Position numbers and translations under genes: made by a program. A stretch of DNA of 38,664 nucleotides, taken from positions 1 through 38,664 of the forward strand of contig CALMVZ010000006.1 of NCBI GenBank assembly GCA_937873155.1, written 5' to 3'. The notes below the pieces were generated by a model. The model did no database searches and was not told the origin of the DNA. It was given only the letters and a program-made list of their open reading frames with translations. The DNA comes from an uncultured Bacteroidota bacterium. GTDB taxonomy: Bacteria > Bacteroidota > Bacteroidia > B-17B0 > Aurantibacillaceae. Positions 1 through 9,800 of the stretch are shown here, one piece after another; within the stretch, counting starts at the first letter, position 1, and each line of letters starts with the position of its first letter.

Positions 1-770
1 ACAGGAACAATTACGGTTTCTTCAGCCAGCGCCGCATCACTTAATACAGGTACCGGAACTATTTCGGTACAAAATGCTAATGCCGCAACAATTAATGCAG
101 GAACAGGAAGCATACTCGTACAAAATGCTCAAGCAGGAATCTTGAATGCAGGCACAGGAACAATTACGGTTTCTTCAGCCAGCGCCGCATCACTTAATAC
201 AGGTACCGGAACTATTTCGGTACAAAATGCTAATGCCGCAATAATTAATGCAGGAACAGGAACAATTACGGTTTCTTCAGCCAGCGCCGCATCACTTAAT
301 ACAGGTACCGGAACTATTTCGGTACAAAATGCTAATGCCGCAACAATTAATGCAGGAACAGGAAGCATAGTCGTACAAAATGCCCAAGCAGGAATCTTGA
401 ATGCAGGCACAGGAACAATTACGGTTTCTTCAGCCAGCGCCGCATCGCTTAATACAGGTACCGGAACTATTTCGGTACAAAATGCTAATGCCGCAACAAT
501 TAATGCAGGAACAGGAAGCATAGTCGTACAAAATGCCCAAGCAGGAATCTTGAATGCAGGCACAGGAACAATTACGGTTTCTTCAGCCAGCGCCGCATCG
601 CTTAATACAGGTACCGGAACTATTTCGGTACAAAATGCTAATGCCGCAACAATTAATGCAGGAACAGGAAGCATACTCGTACAAAATGCTCAAGCAGGAA
701 TCTTGAATGCAGGCACAGGAACAATTACGGTTTCTTCAGCCAGCGCCGCATCGCTTAATGCCGGTACGGG
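1..770 (+). repeat. 51-bp in-frame tandem repeats arranged in 153-bp higher-order units
   Basis: The 16-base string acaggaacaattacgg recurs at 1, 154, 256, 409, 562 and 715, giving spacings of 153, 102, 153, 153 and 153. Each 153-bp unit is three related 51-bp modules, and the 102-bp step is one unit that has lost its third module. Copies are almost identical at DNA level, including silent positions, which points to recent expansion or gene conversion. The array continues leftwards out of the window. Confidence 0.95.
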
Positions 771-2031
771 ATCCATTGTAATCGGTGGCGCAACAGCAGG
801 TTCCGTTAGTTCAGGTACGTTATATGTTGGAAGTACGGCAACATTTAATAGCAATACTCAAATAAATGGACTCTTAAGTATGGTGAGTGGTAGTATAACC
901 CTGGGCGGTCCTGCTACTTCTCCAACCGCAACTAATTTTACCCAGTATGGCGCCATGCAGCTTAATGGCAACGTACAGGTAAATAGCTCAATACAAATAG
1001 GAAAAACAGCGGCATTTCAACCGCACAATGTGGGTGTTCAAATTAACAATGGAACTTTGGTGGTTACCAACGGCGGGCTTTATACCAAAAAAGCAGCCAC
1101 ACTTGATGGTGGTGCCCAGTTTAGCGGTACCCTTTCAACAATAAATGGTTCTGTTGTTATTGGTGGGCCGGCAACTTCTCCAACCGCAACTAATTTTACC
1201 CAGTATGGCGCCATGCAGCTTAATGGCAACGTACAGGTAAATAACTCAATACAAATAGGAAAAACAGCGGCATTTCAACCGCACAATGTGGGTGTTCAAA
1301 TTAACAATGGCACTTTGGTACTTACCAATGGCGGTCTTTACGCTAAAAAAGCTGTTACACTTGATGGCGGTGCCCAGTTTAGCGGTACCCTTTCAACAAT
1401 AAATGGCTCTGTAGTTATTGGCGGGCCTGCTACTTCTCCAACAGCATTACAAATGACGGTATATGGAGCAATGGCTATTGGCAACTCTGGTTCTATTAAT
1501 TACAATAATGGGGCGTTAAATGTTCTTAACAACTTAAATGTTGTTGGTAATATCCAAATCAATGGCACACCCGTTATTTCGGCTACCGGAATAGGAAGCA
1601 GTTCAGTAAAATCATTTATTATACAGCATCCTCGGAACCAGGAAAAATTTTTAATTCATGCCACATTAGAAGGTCCGGAAAACGCCGTGTTTTACAGGGG
1701 AACAGCTCAGCTTAAAAACGGAACCGCAAAAATTAAACTGCCCGCTTATTTTGAATCACTCACCAGGAAAGAAGATCGATCCATTATTTTATCAAATGTT
1801 GACAGTTTTGATAAACTAGCCATTAAAACAATAGATGGTTATCAGATAAAGAACGGAAGTTTTATTGTAGTTTCTGAGAACCCGGCTTCCGAACAAACAT
1901 TTAACTGGGAAGTCAAAGCTGTAAGAAAAGACGTGGATCACCTGGATGTAGAACCTGAAAAAAGCAAGGTTTCAGTAACCAGCTTTGGACCATATACCTA
2001 TGCGGCTCCAAAAAAAGAAACCGTAAATTAA
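1..2031 (+). CDS. Repetitive fibre-like protein with phage-type C-terminal domain (5' partial)
   Basis: The frame is open at base 1, so the true start lies upstream; the first internal candidate (TTG at 142) falls inside a repeat and is not believable. Three parts are visible. Residues up to about base 770 are tandem 17-residue units of the types AGTGTITVSSASAASLN, TGTGTISVQNANAATIN and AGTGSIVVQNAQAGILN, predicted to be beta-rich. Two 86-residue repeats follow (904-1419). The C-terminal ~140 residues (about 1600-2031) contain KSFIIQHP, HATLEGPE and FYRG, which I recall as a segment common in phage and large-virus fibre/structural proteins (usual form DHP...LEGPE...YYRG); this match is from memory. 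No T9SS sorting tail or membrane segment is present. The next gene starts 19 bases later in the same direction. Role inferred: a trimeric-type stalk or adhesin; not proven. Confidence 0.75.
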   Translation, partial: TGTITVSSASAASLNTGTGTISVQNANAATINAGTGSILVQNAQAGILNAGTGTITVSSASAASLNTGTGTISVQNANAAIINAGTGTITVSSASAASLNTGTGTISVQNANAATINAGTGSIVVQNAQAGILNAGTGTITVSSASAASLNTGTGTISVQNANAATINAGTGSIVVQNAQAGILNAGTGTITVSSASAASLNTGTGTISVQNANAATINAGTGSILVQNAQAGILNAGTGTITVSSASAASLNAGTGSIVIGGATAGSVSSGTLYVGSTATFNSNTQINGLLSMVSGSITLGGPATSPTATNFTQYGAMQLNGNVQVNSSIQIGKTAAFQPHNVGVQINNGTLVVTNGGLYTKKAATLDGGAQFSGTLSTINGSVVIGGPATSPTATNFTQYGAMQLNGNVQVNNSIQIGKTAAFQPHNVGVQINNGTLVLTNGGLYAKKAVTLDGGAQFSGTLSTINGSVVIGGPATSPTALQMTVYGAMAIGNSGSINYNNGALNVLNNLNVVGNIQINGTPVISATGIGSSSVKSFIIQHPRNQEKFLIHATLEGPENAVFYRGTAQLKNGTAKIKLPAYFESLTRKEDRSIILSNVDSFDKLAIKTIDGYQIKNGSFIVVSENPASEQTFNWEVKAVRKDVDHLDVEPEKSKVSVTSFGPYTYAAPKKETVN
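904..1446 (+). repeat. 258-bp in-frame tandem repeat, two copies plus a partial third
   Basis: Units start at 904, 1162 and 1420 with the codons for GGPATSPTA. The first two are near-identical over 258 bp (86 residues); the third diverges after nine residues. Units include TNFTQYGAMQLNGNVQV and KTAAFQPHNVGVQINNG. They sit between the short-repeat stalk and the C-terminal domain of the fibre-like protein. Confidence 0.95.
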
Positions 2032-2050
2032 TATAAACACGTACACTTTA

Positions 2051-5000
2051 ATGCCAAATTTGATACAATTCAACCAGGTTCAGGGTCAAAACGGTTTGTA
2101 CCAATCAAGTGCTTCCCTAAATCTTTTTTTTATCATCAATACGCCGGCAGGCGGCGCTCAATATCCGCAACAATTCAGTCTTTCCGACTCGTGGAATACA
2201 TATAATGGAGTTTATGTGTTTACAATTTGTAAATTATCAAGTACATCTCCACAATGGCAAGAATATTGTACTAAGCTTATGGCAGAGGTTCAATTGCTGA
2301 TAAGCAAAGCTGCGAAAGACATAGATTATCCAACCACCGCACCTTACAAAGGCATAATATGGCTGGAAGATAATGTGAATCCCAATGCAGAAGATCCGGT
2401 TACCATTAATAATGGCGAATGCCTGTTTCTATTAATTGATGGAGGCGAATATATCACTATATACGATCATTATATAGGATTCGGCAACCTTACCATTCCC
2501 ATTCCGAATACAACTTTTGTATTACCTGCCGCTGATAAATCAAATTACGGTGGTACTCAAGCAACCATCAACGGACTTGTTTTCACCTACACGCCCTGGA
2601 GATCGCATGAAGCCGATTATCCTCCCCATCCCGGTTTCCAATGGTACCTTAGCCTGACTGATACTGATACCGGGTTGCTTGAAGGTCAGTTAGCACTAAA
2701 GAATCAAAATGCAGATGTATTGCGAGACTGGATGCCGGGTATCAGGTATAACATTACTCCCGATATACCCAACGCATCTGCAATTTCACAATTTTATCCT
2801 CTTCTTCCCGATAGCATAAGTGATCTGGTGGCTTATAACATAAAATGGAAACCCCGTGATACACAAAGTACCTTTCTCGGATTTTCAGATAGGAGTATTA
2901 CTCTGAACAATACACAAACCGCTATTGACTGGCCCGATTCAACTGATCCCGCATCGAATAATTTATTAGCATTTGGGTTTGATAAGCTGACCTACCATTC
3001 ATGTTTTAACAGCGTTTCGGGCAATCATAAAATTCTACTTATAATGCAGGATGACGCCGGCCTTGTAATAAGTAATTATACCAACACCGATGGGACATCA
3101 CGCTACTTTCTAATGCCAAGCGGCACTTTTGAAATTGCCCTTGAAACAAAAGATTCAGATTATGTAGCAGGGAACCAGGTTAAATTATTATGCGGACTTG
3201 CAGGTACCGAGTTCATTAAAGTAGTGCCGCGTTATGGTAGCGTATTTGGCGATTGCATTAAGTTTACACCACAGGTGCAGACAAACCCGACAACAAATGC
3301 TGACGTTTACGTTCATACCTTGATCTCCATTAGTCAAAATCCTGCTAATCCCACGGCACCAACTTATTATAGCCAACCCAAAGCAGCATCCATGTTTGTG
3401 TATGAGAACAATCCCCTGCCCGAGCCTCTTGTTAACCCTATACTCGCCTCAACAGACATCATGAATGCCACCTTAAAAGACTCAATAATGTTTCCATTAG
3501 TTCCATACGGGAATTTAGTATTGAGTCAAGGTCTCGCTTTCACTGATTTAGCGAAATATGAATTTACTTCATTATCTGTTCAACGCAAGCAAAGTATAGC
3601 AAGCCAGGTACTAAGTCATACACCACCAAAGGTCAGTACAACTCTTAATATCACATCGGATACGTCTCAAATTACAGCTACACCGCAGGGTTTCCTTGCC
3701 ACTATTGATTCAGGCGGACTGAACTGGAGTTCTGTAACAATGGCGCTGTCTGAAGCAGGTAGTTTCGAATTCGCACCATATAAAGGACAGAATTACATTC
3801 CCAATGTACTTCGCGACACGCTTCAATCGAATCAACTTTTCCTGGTGGTCACCACCCAAAATAATAAATCGGACAAAAATATACTCGGCCAGCTCAACAG
3901 CAATATTACTATCGACGGCTGGCCATTTGAAGCCGTAGTGCCGCAGGCGGTAGATGGCAATGATTATAACAATGTTCTGATATTTAAATTTTGCCAGGGC
4001 ACCTTAAAAGACCTTGCAACCAATTACAGAAACTGGAACCAGGGCGATTATTATAATATAGATCCACAGGCGACTTCTACCTGGCTGTACGATTATATAT
4101 GTCAGGCCGAACTCGCCGTGCAGGACAGCAATGGCAGCGGACCTCAGAACCCGCTTCTTCAAAATTTTGTTGACACGGTAAATAACCCTGCCTGGAATGG
4201 CGTACTTATGCTCAAGGTGGATGTAAGCGTTCAGGATTTTCCAGAAGAGTTAGAAGGCCTTGTTGCCGGAATTAACCTGAATCAATTCTATGGACACCAT
4301 ATAGGTTTTAATGTGAATAAGCTGGATTACAATTCGGGCAGCTTACAAATAACCGACTCTTCCATTTTCGGATTGATAAATTACGTGGCTACCGACTCAG
4401 ATAAAAGCAGCACCAGTTCCCAAAGTACTACAGATAGCACCGATCCGGTTTACCAATTCAACGTGCTTAGTCTGCAGGTAGCATTTCAAAATTCCAAAGT
4501 GCGCAGTTTCGCATCCAGGATACAGCTTACGACCAACAACTGGTTCGGCGAATCAGGAGTATTAAACCAGGGAACGGGTATTCAGGGTTTTGGTATTTAC
4601 GCTATTGAAATGAATGGGCACATGCAAAGCAACAATGGTAAAAACGTTTACACCTTTGTAACCAACCCTGGACAGGTCTATCAGTTCAACATGCAAAGCC
4701 AGGTGTTTAATTACATCGAAATTACTAATGCGGCATTTATCACCCTGAATACACAACCTGCTCCGTCACCACCACCCGGCGACACCGGCAAAGTAATTAA
4801 AACGCATTTTGTTTTTTCAGGTTATCTCAATTTCAAACAACTGGCGCCATTTGATGCGTTTTGCTTTGGTGATACAACGCTTTCTCAGCCCAACGGACTT
4901 TGTTTTAACGCCCTTGCCGTAGAAATGGACTTTAATCTTTATACAAATCCGACGACTGATGTTTCTAATATTCAAAACCAGGTGTTCACGTTTGATCCCG

Positions 5001-5611
5001 GCAACATAACATTCGATATGAGTCAATCCAATGTGCGGGATAATAGCATGTATAATAAATTTCCGCTGTCGCTGAAAACACTCGTTTACTCTAATACAGG
5101 CAGCGATGGCGCAACAGATAATCCGTCCGATCACGGTTACCTTCCAATTTCAATTAACACCGACAATAAATTCAGCGGCCTGGGGAATCAGTGGTATGGT
5201 ATAGCATACAATCTTAATCTTGGCACACCGGGAGCATTGGCTGCTAAAATGGATTTTACAGCCAGTATACTTGTAGCATGGAGTCCGGGTGGAAACCAGT
5301 TGCAGCTGGATGTTGGTATTAAATTTCCGGGAAGCGGAGGCGCAAAAAAATTATTGGCGCTTGAAAATGTGATTAAGCTAAGCATAGGCCAGATATTATT
5401 TGAAGCGATAAAACAAGAAGGAAGCGAGGCTAAACTCGCTTATGTACTCACCTTCTTCAACATCGGGCTTAAGTTCTTTAGCATTAACCTGCCAATGCAT
5501 GGCGCCCTGAATGCAGCGTTATTTGGCGATCCAAACCAAAACAACTCCAGCGGTAGCTCACTGGGTTGGTATGCAGCTTATGATAATATGAACACAAAAA
5601 AAGTTAGTTAG
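2051..5611 (+). CDS. Large protein of unknown function (1186 aa)
   Basis: I do not recognise a family with confidence. ATG at 2051 lies 19 bases after the upstream stop, and the product begins MPNLIQFNQVQGQNGLY with no signal peptide or lipobox. It is rich in Asn, Thr, Ser, Gly and aromatic residues, typical of all-beta proteins. Its last ~150 residues (FTASILVAW, LQLDVGIKF, KLSIGQILFEA, FFSINLPMHG) have the alternating hydrophobic pattern also seen in the N-terminal third of the giant protein at 6848, so the two may share a beta-rich module. The stop is 4 bases before the EEP-family gene, so the genes are probably translated from one mRNA. No T9SS sorting domain is present. Confidence 0.7.
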   Translation: MPNLIQFNQVQGQNGLYQSSASLNLFFIINTPAGGAQYPQQFSLSDSWNTYNGVYVFTICKLSSTSPQWQEYCTKLMAEVQLLISKAAKDIDYPTTAPYKGIIWLEDNVNPNAEDPVTINNGECLFLLIDGGEYITIYDHYIGFGNLTIPIPNTTFVLPAADKSNYGGTQATINGLVFTYTPWRSHEADYPPHPGFQWYLSLTDTDTGLLEGQLALKNQNADVLRDWMPGIRYNITPDIPNASAISQFYPLLPDSISDLVAYNIKWKPRDTQSTFLGFSDRSITLNNTQTAIDWPDSTDPASNNLLAFGFDKLTYHSCFNSVSGNHKILLIMQDDAGLVISNYTNTDGTSRYFLMPSGTFEIALETKDSDYVAGNQVKLLCGLAGTEFIKVVPRYGSVFGDCIKFTPQVQTNPTTNADVYVHTLISISQNPANPTAPTYYSQPKAASMFVYENNPLPEPLVNPILASTDIMNATLKDSIMFPLVPYGNLVLSQGLAFTDLAKYEFTSLSVQRKQSIASQVLSHTPPKVSTTLNITSDTSQITATPQGFLATIDSGGLNWSSVTMALSEAGSFEFAPYKGQNYIPNVLRDTLQSNQLFLVVTTQNNKSDKNILGQLNSNITIDGWPFEAVVPQAVDGNDYNNVLIFKFCQGTLKDLATNYRNWNQGDYYNIDPQATSTWLYDYICQAELAVQDSNGSGPQNPLLQNFVDTVNNPAWNGVLMLKVDVSVQDFPEELEGLVAGINLNQFYGHHIGFNVNKLDYNSGSLQITDSSIFGLINYVATDSDKSSTSSQSTTDSTDPVYQFNVLSLQVAFQNSKVRSFASRIQLTTNNWFGESGVLNQGTGIQGFGIYAIEMNGHMQSNNGKNVYTFVTNPGQVYQFNMQSQVFNYIEITNAAFITLNTQPAPSPPPGDTGKVIKTHFVFSGYLNFKQLAPFDAFCFGDTTLSQPNGLCFNALAVEMDFNLYTNPTTDVSNIQNQVFTFDPGNITFDMSQSNVRDNSMYNKFPLSLKTLVYSNTGSDGATDNPSDHGYLPISINTDNKFSGLGNQWYGIAYNLNLGTPGALAAKMDFTASILVAWSPGGNQLQLDVGIKFPGSGGAKKLLALENVIKLSIGQILFEAIKQEGSEAKLAYVLTFFNIGLKFFSINLPMHGALNAALFGDPNQNNSSGSSLGWYAAYDNMNTKKVS

Positions 5612-5615
5612 AGAT

Positions 5616-6845
5616 ATGCCACAACAAACTATAAAAATACTTAGCTGGAATATTGATACTCTAAACATTCTTACTCGTTTTCAGTATGCTCCTCCGGCAG
5701 GCATGCCACCCTATTCGGTGGATGGAACTGTATTGGATTACATTGCTGAGGTTATCGGAGTCCAAAATCCAGATATAGTATGTATCCTTGAAATGGACAC
5801 GAGGACACAAGAAAGGATCCTTAACGGGCTTAAGGCGAGGCTAGACGAAAGTAACTGGGATTTCAATGTTAGTCTTCCTGTGCACGGGGGAGCCCCTGAT
5901 CCCACAGTAGGAGCAGTAGTAGCTAATGAAATTTATGTTGTTATCAGTAAAAAAACATCGTTTAGAGTTCTGCATACTGGGGCATTTAGCCCTAAACCAC
6001 AACTGGTAACAAATACCATTACGATAACAGCCGCCGATCCAACAACTGGCGCTCCAGCTGTAACAGCAAGTCTAAAACGCCCGGCTTATGTACTTAGTTT
6101 TTGTACCCCGGGCCCCGTAGATAAAAATCCTGTTTTGACTTTAGTAGTTGTACATCTTGAAGCCTTCGGAGGCTCGCCTGACCTTCAGGTGTTAACTGAT
6201 CTACTTCGTAATATCCCACTGTCTCCTCCTGTTGTTATTGCCGGCGATTTTAATCAAACATATAACAGAATTTTGGGAATTTATGCTGGAAATTTACAGG
6301 AAGTTATTGGATCAATTGCTGATGTACGTGTCCCCGCGTCGGCACAGCCTAAAGCATCGGTGTTACAACCATATAGCGCGAACCTTCATGGTATGGCCAA
6401 CGGAACAATTCCCGTTCCACGTAATTTAGTACCTCCAACTTCGCCTTTCTTTTATCGGCAACTCCGTAGTTCAGCTCCAGACGATATAGTTATTCTTAAC
6501 AATGCTCATCCTGTGCAACCCCCATTTAATATTCCATTAGCGCCACTTCCTGCACCACCTTTACCTCCACCACTAAACAACAGTGGTATCTTAGACCTGG
6601 TAAACGCTCTCTTTCTTGGGAATACAAGTAACGATTTTACTGTATTTCCCGGGTTTTACCTTCAACAATTACCGCCAAACAGCTTGGTAACTGATCCTGG
6701 TGGAAGGCGACAACAGGATTACGGAGTTACATTGTTTGGTGCACCCGCCAATCCTACTGAATTATTGTATAACTGTTGGGCAAGATACCGCGGCGGAATC
6801 AGTGATCACTTACCTGTAATCATGACAGTAGATATCGACATATAA
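5616..6845 (+). CDS. Endonuclease/exonuclease/phosphatase (EEP) fold protein
   Basis: 409 residues with the ordered motifs of the EEP superfamily (DNase I, exonuclease III, sphingomyelinase, inositol phosphatase): LSWNID with Asn12, VCILEMD with Glu59, VVHLEAF with His180, AGDFNQT with Asp211/Asn213, and SDHLPV with Asp397/His398 near the C-terminus. These are the metal-binding and catalytic positions, so the enzyme is probably active; the substrate (DNA, RNA, phospholipid or phosphate ester) cannot be told. A Pro-rich loop (about residues 295-330) is inserted before the final motif. There is no signal peptide, unlike many secreted EEP enzymes. It sits between two very large structural-looking genes, 4 bases after one and 2 bases before the next, so its function is presumably tied to them. 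Confidence 0.85.
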   Translation: MPQQTIKILSWNIDTLNILTRFQYAPPAGMPPYSVDGTVLDYIAEVIGVQNPDIVCILEMDTRTQERILNGLKARLDESNWDFNVSLPVHGGAPDPTVGAVVANEIYVVISKKTSFRVLHTGAFSPKPQLVTNTITITAADPTTGAPAVTASLKRPAYVLSFCTPGPVDKNPVLTLVVVHLEAFGGSPDLQVLTDLLRNIPLSPPVVIAGDFNQTYNRILGIYAGNLQEVIGSIADVRVPASAQPKASVLQPYSANLHGMANGTIPVPRNLVPPTSPFFYRQLRSSAPDDIVILNNAHPVQPPFNIPLAPLPAPPLPPPLNNSGILDLVNALFLGNTSNDFTVFPGFYLQQLPPNSLVTDPGGRRQQDYGVTLFGAPANPTELLYNCWARYRGGISDHLPVIMTVDIDI

Positions 6846-6847
6846 GT

Positions 6848-9800
6848 ATGGCTACAAATACATATGATACACTGAATGCATTAATTAATGCCACGCCGGC
6901 AAGCAAAGCGCAGCTACGCTTCCAGTCTTCTTCTTTCTCACCAGATTCAGCAACGTTGTTTGACCAGGAATTAATTGGCGGGTTGAACTTGCTAAATCCT
7001 ACTCTGGTTGGGCAATCAACAGACCAAAATTTTCAGCTAACAGGTGCAAGCAGCACAAATCCGTTCATTTTAGATGGGCTTACCATAACAGTTGACATTA
7101 CAAATTCAACCGGCCTTATTAATACTATAAAAGCACAGCCACCCTCTGGACCAGGATTTAAACTACTGTTTAATAATGTGCTTTCTTTACTTAGTGTTAA
7201 CTACTTAATTTCTTATTCTGGTTCAACCTATAATTTTAACTACAGCATCAATGTTGATGTAAGCACTGAACTTGCAAACCTAGTGTACCTGTTTCCCAAT
7301 GCGCCTGGAAGCAAACTTAATAATCTGCAATTTATTGCAAACATTAATAATCCTGGCGGAGACCAGAACCCGTACCTGATCTTTTCTCCGTCAATTAGTA
7401 ATTTAGATTTTCCTTCAATAGGAACATTCCAAATAAGGGATGTTTCTTTTAATTTGCTCACATTTGTTAGTTGGGCCTACCAAGATCCAGATGCAAAAAC
7501 CGGAAAATATCCTCTTTCCGCCAATACGCTTCAAATAGCGGGAGTAGCGGCTTTTGAATCAATTGCCAAACAAATTAATTTAACAACTCAGTTTGCACTT
7601 AATCCTAAACAATTGTTCTTGTCTGGGATAGTTACTGAAATCTCAAAACCACTTGAAAAAACAGATTTAACATTCAACGATCTCCTGACATTAGTACCGG
7701 GAACAAACCTAAGTCAAGCACTACCGAACAATCTTCCTTTTATTGATTCTTTTGGTCTTGGCGGTTTTACGATGGGGATCAATGTAGCTTCAACTATAAA
7801 AATAAATTCTTTCCACCTTGCATTAGGAACTACTCCTACTTTCTCATGGCAAATCATCCCGAATATCCTGTCGCTGGAAAAACTGGAAATTGATTTTGGA
7901 GTAACATTTGGCTCCGGAACTAATGTCAGTGCTTCAATCCTCGGCGTATTTGAACTAGACGGCAATCCGGATTGGCTTTTTGATGTTTCAGGTTCTTATC
8001 CACAATATGTATTCCGTGCATTTTCCGCCTGGGATCCAACCAAAGCGCCAACACTTGGCAAATTATTGCAGGGCCCTCTTGGAAATAACATGGCTAACCC
8101 TTTCGAAGGTGGATCTGATCCCATTATTGAATCGGTTGATATTACTGTTGATGCCGGGAATAAATCCTACTCCGCCAGCCTTCTGATTGATCCTGAAGTT
8201 AGTTTATCATTCGGCAGTTCTGACCCCTGGTTTAAAATCACCGAATTGGGTTTCGACATCAGTTATTTACAATCCAACTTTTCAGGCACAATCTATGGTG
8301 TGGTAGTTATTGGTACATCTCCAGCTCCTGTATTCAATATTTATCTTTCGGGTTCATATTCCAATTCTAATAGTCAGGCCACATGGTCCTTTAATGGTAA
8401 CCTGCAAAACCAGGTTAGCTTTACTTTGAGCCAGCTTATCACTTCGATCTTTACAAGCTATACCCCACCAACATGGCTCTCGGATGTTTCACTTACCATT
8501 AAAACCCTGTCACTTTCTTACACGAAAGCGGCTACCACAAGCTACCAGTTTGATCTGGATGCTGTGTGGGCAATCGACATTCCAAACCTCAGCAGCGTAA
8601 GCCTTGAAACCATAATTAACGTTGGTAAAAATCCAGGTGGTACCGGTCCTGAAGGTTTAATAAAAGCTATCGCTGATTTTCACGGCTGCGAAGTGGCCAT
8701 TGAAGTAGATTTTACAGACGCAGATAAAATATACAAGCTAACTGTTAACATAGAAGATGATTTAATTGTATCAGGGACTTACGATTCGGCAAAGAAAACC
8801 GCATCTCTCACCTTCAGCAAAATTCCAAGCCTTGGCCAGGTACTCAGCTTCCTTATTGATGTGGCAGAACCTGGTATGGAGTTGATTTTACCAGACCCCT
8901 GGAACATTCTTAATGATATACAAATACCCGGAACAATTACGCTCGATTACGATTTCAACAACAAAGCCATTTCAATTGAGTTTGATTATACTGTGGATTT
9001 GCTATTGGTAACGCTTAGCGGTATTAAGGTTACTTATATTCCGAAATCGGCTCAACAGGACAAGCAAGTGATGGTGCAGGTAACAGGTAAGCTGATTACC
9101 GGTGAGGATTTCAGTCCGGGATGGAACGCGCTGAATCCGCAAAGCACACCACAAGTTCCTGGCAAGCCTACACCATTTGAATTAAAATACCTGGGAGTAG
9201 GCCAGCATGTTTCGCCTCGTAACATGGCCTCTATAAACACTGTAACAGATGCTATAAACAGTCTGGCCAACGCATTTAATAAACAGGGAGGCGATACAAA
9301 AGGGCAACCAATTGCAGGCACCGGGCTTGAATACAACTCAGGCGCCGGTTGGCTGATCGGCGCAGATTTCAGCATACTTGAAGTGTTCGATATGAGCATC
9401 GTATTCCTCGATCCCCTGCTCTATGGTATGTTGATTAATGTGCAAAATAAAGACAGCGCCAAACCGTTTGGAGGATTGCAGTTCGAAATTCTGTACAAGA
9501 AAGTAAACGACACAACGGGCATGTACTATATCTACCTGACTCTGCCGACCGTGATGCGTCACCTGGAATTTGGGGAAGTATCGGTTACACTTCCAAGCCT
9601 GAAGCTTTGGATATACACCGATGGCAGTTTCAAAATAGATATGGGCTTTCCTGACAATGACAACTGGAATGATTCGTTTGGACTGGAAATATTCCCATTT
9701 GTTGGCCAGGGCGGATTCTACTTTGGTGTTTTAAAGGGAGGGGACGTTAATTTTTTACCAAACACATACGGGAATGGAACTTTTAACCCTGTAGTTGAAC

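Noticed and set aside
129-674. Open frame on the minus strand through the short repeats
   Set aside because: It is the antisense of a perfect 51-bp in-frame array, so it stays open automatically; its translation is a low-complexity VPVPA repeat without family features.
1-770. CRISPR-like periodic repeats
   Set aside because: No unique spacers lie between the repeats; all units are contiguous and coding in one frame.
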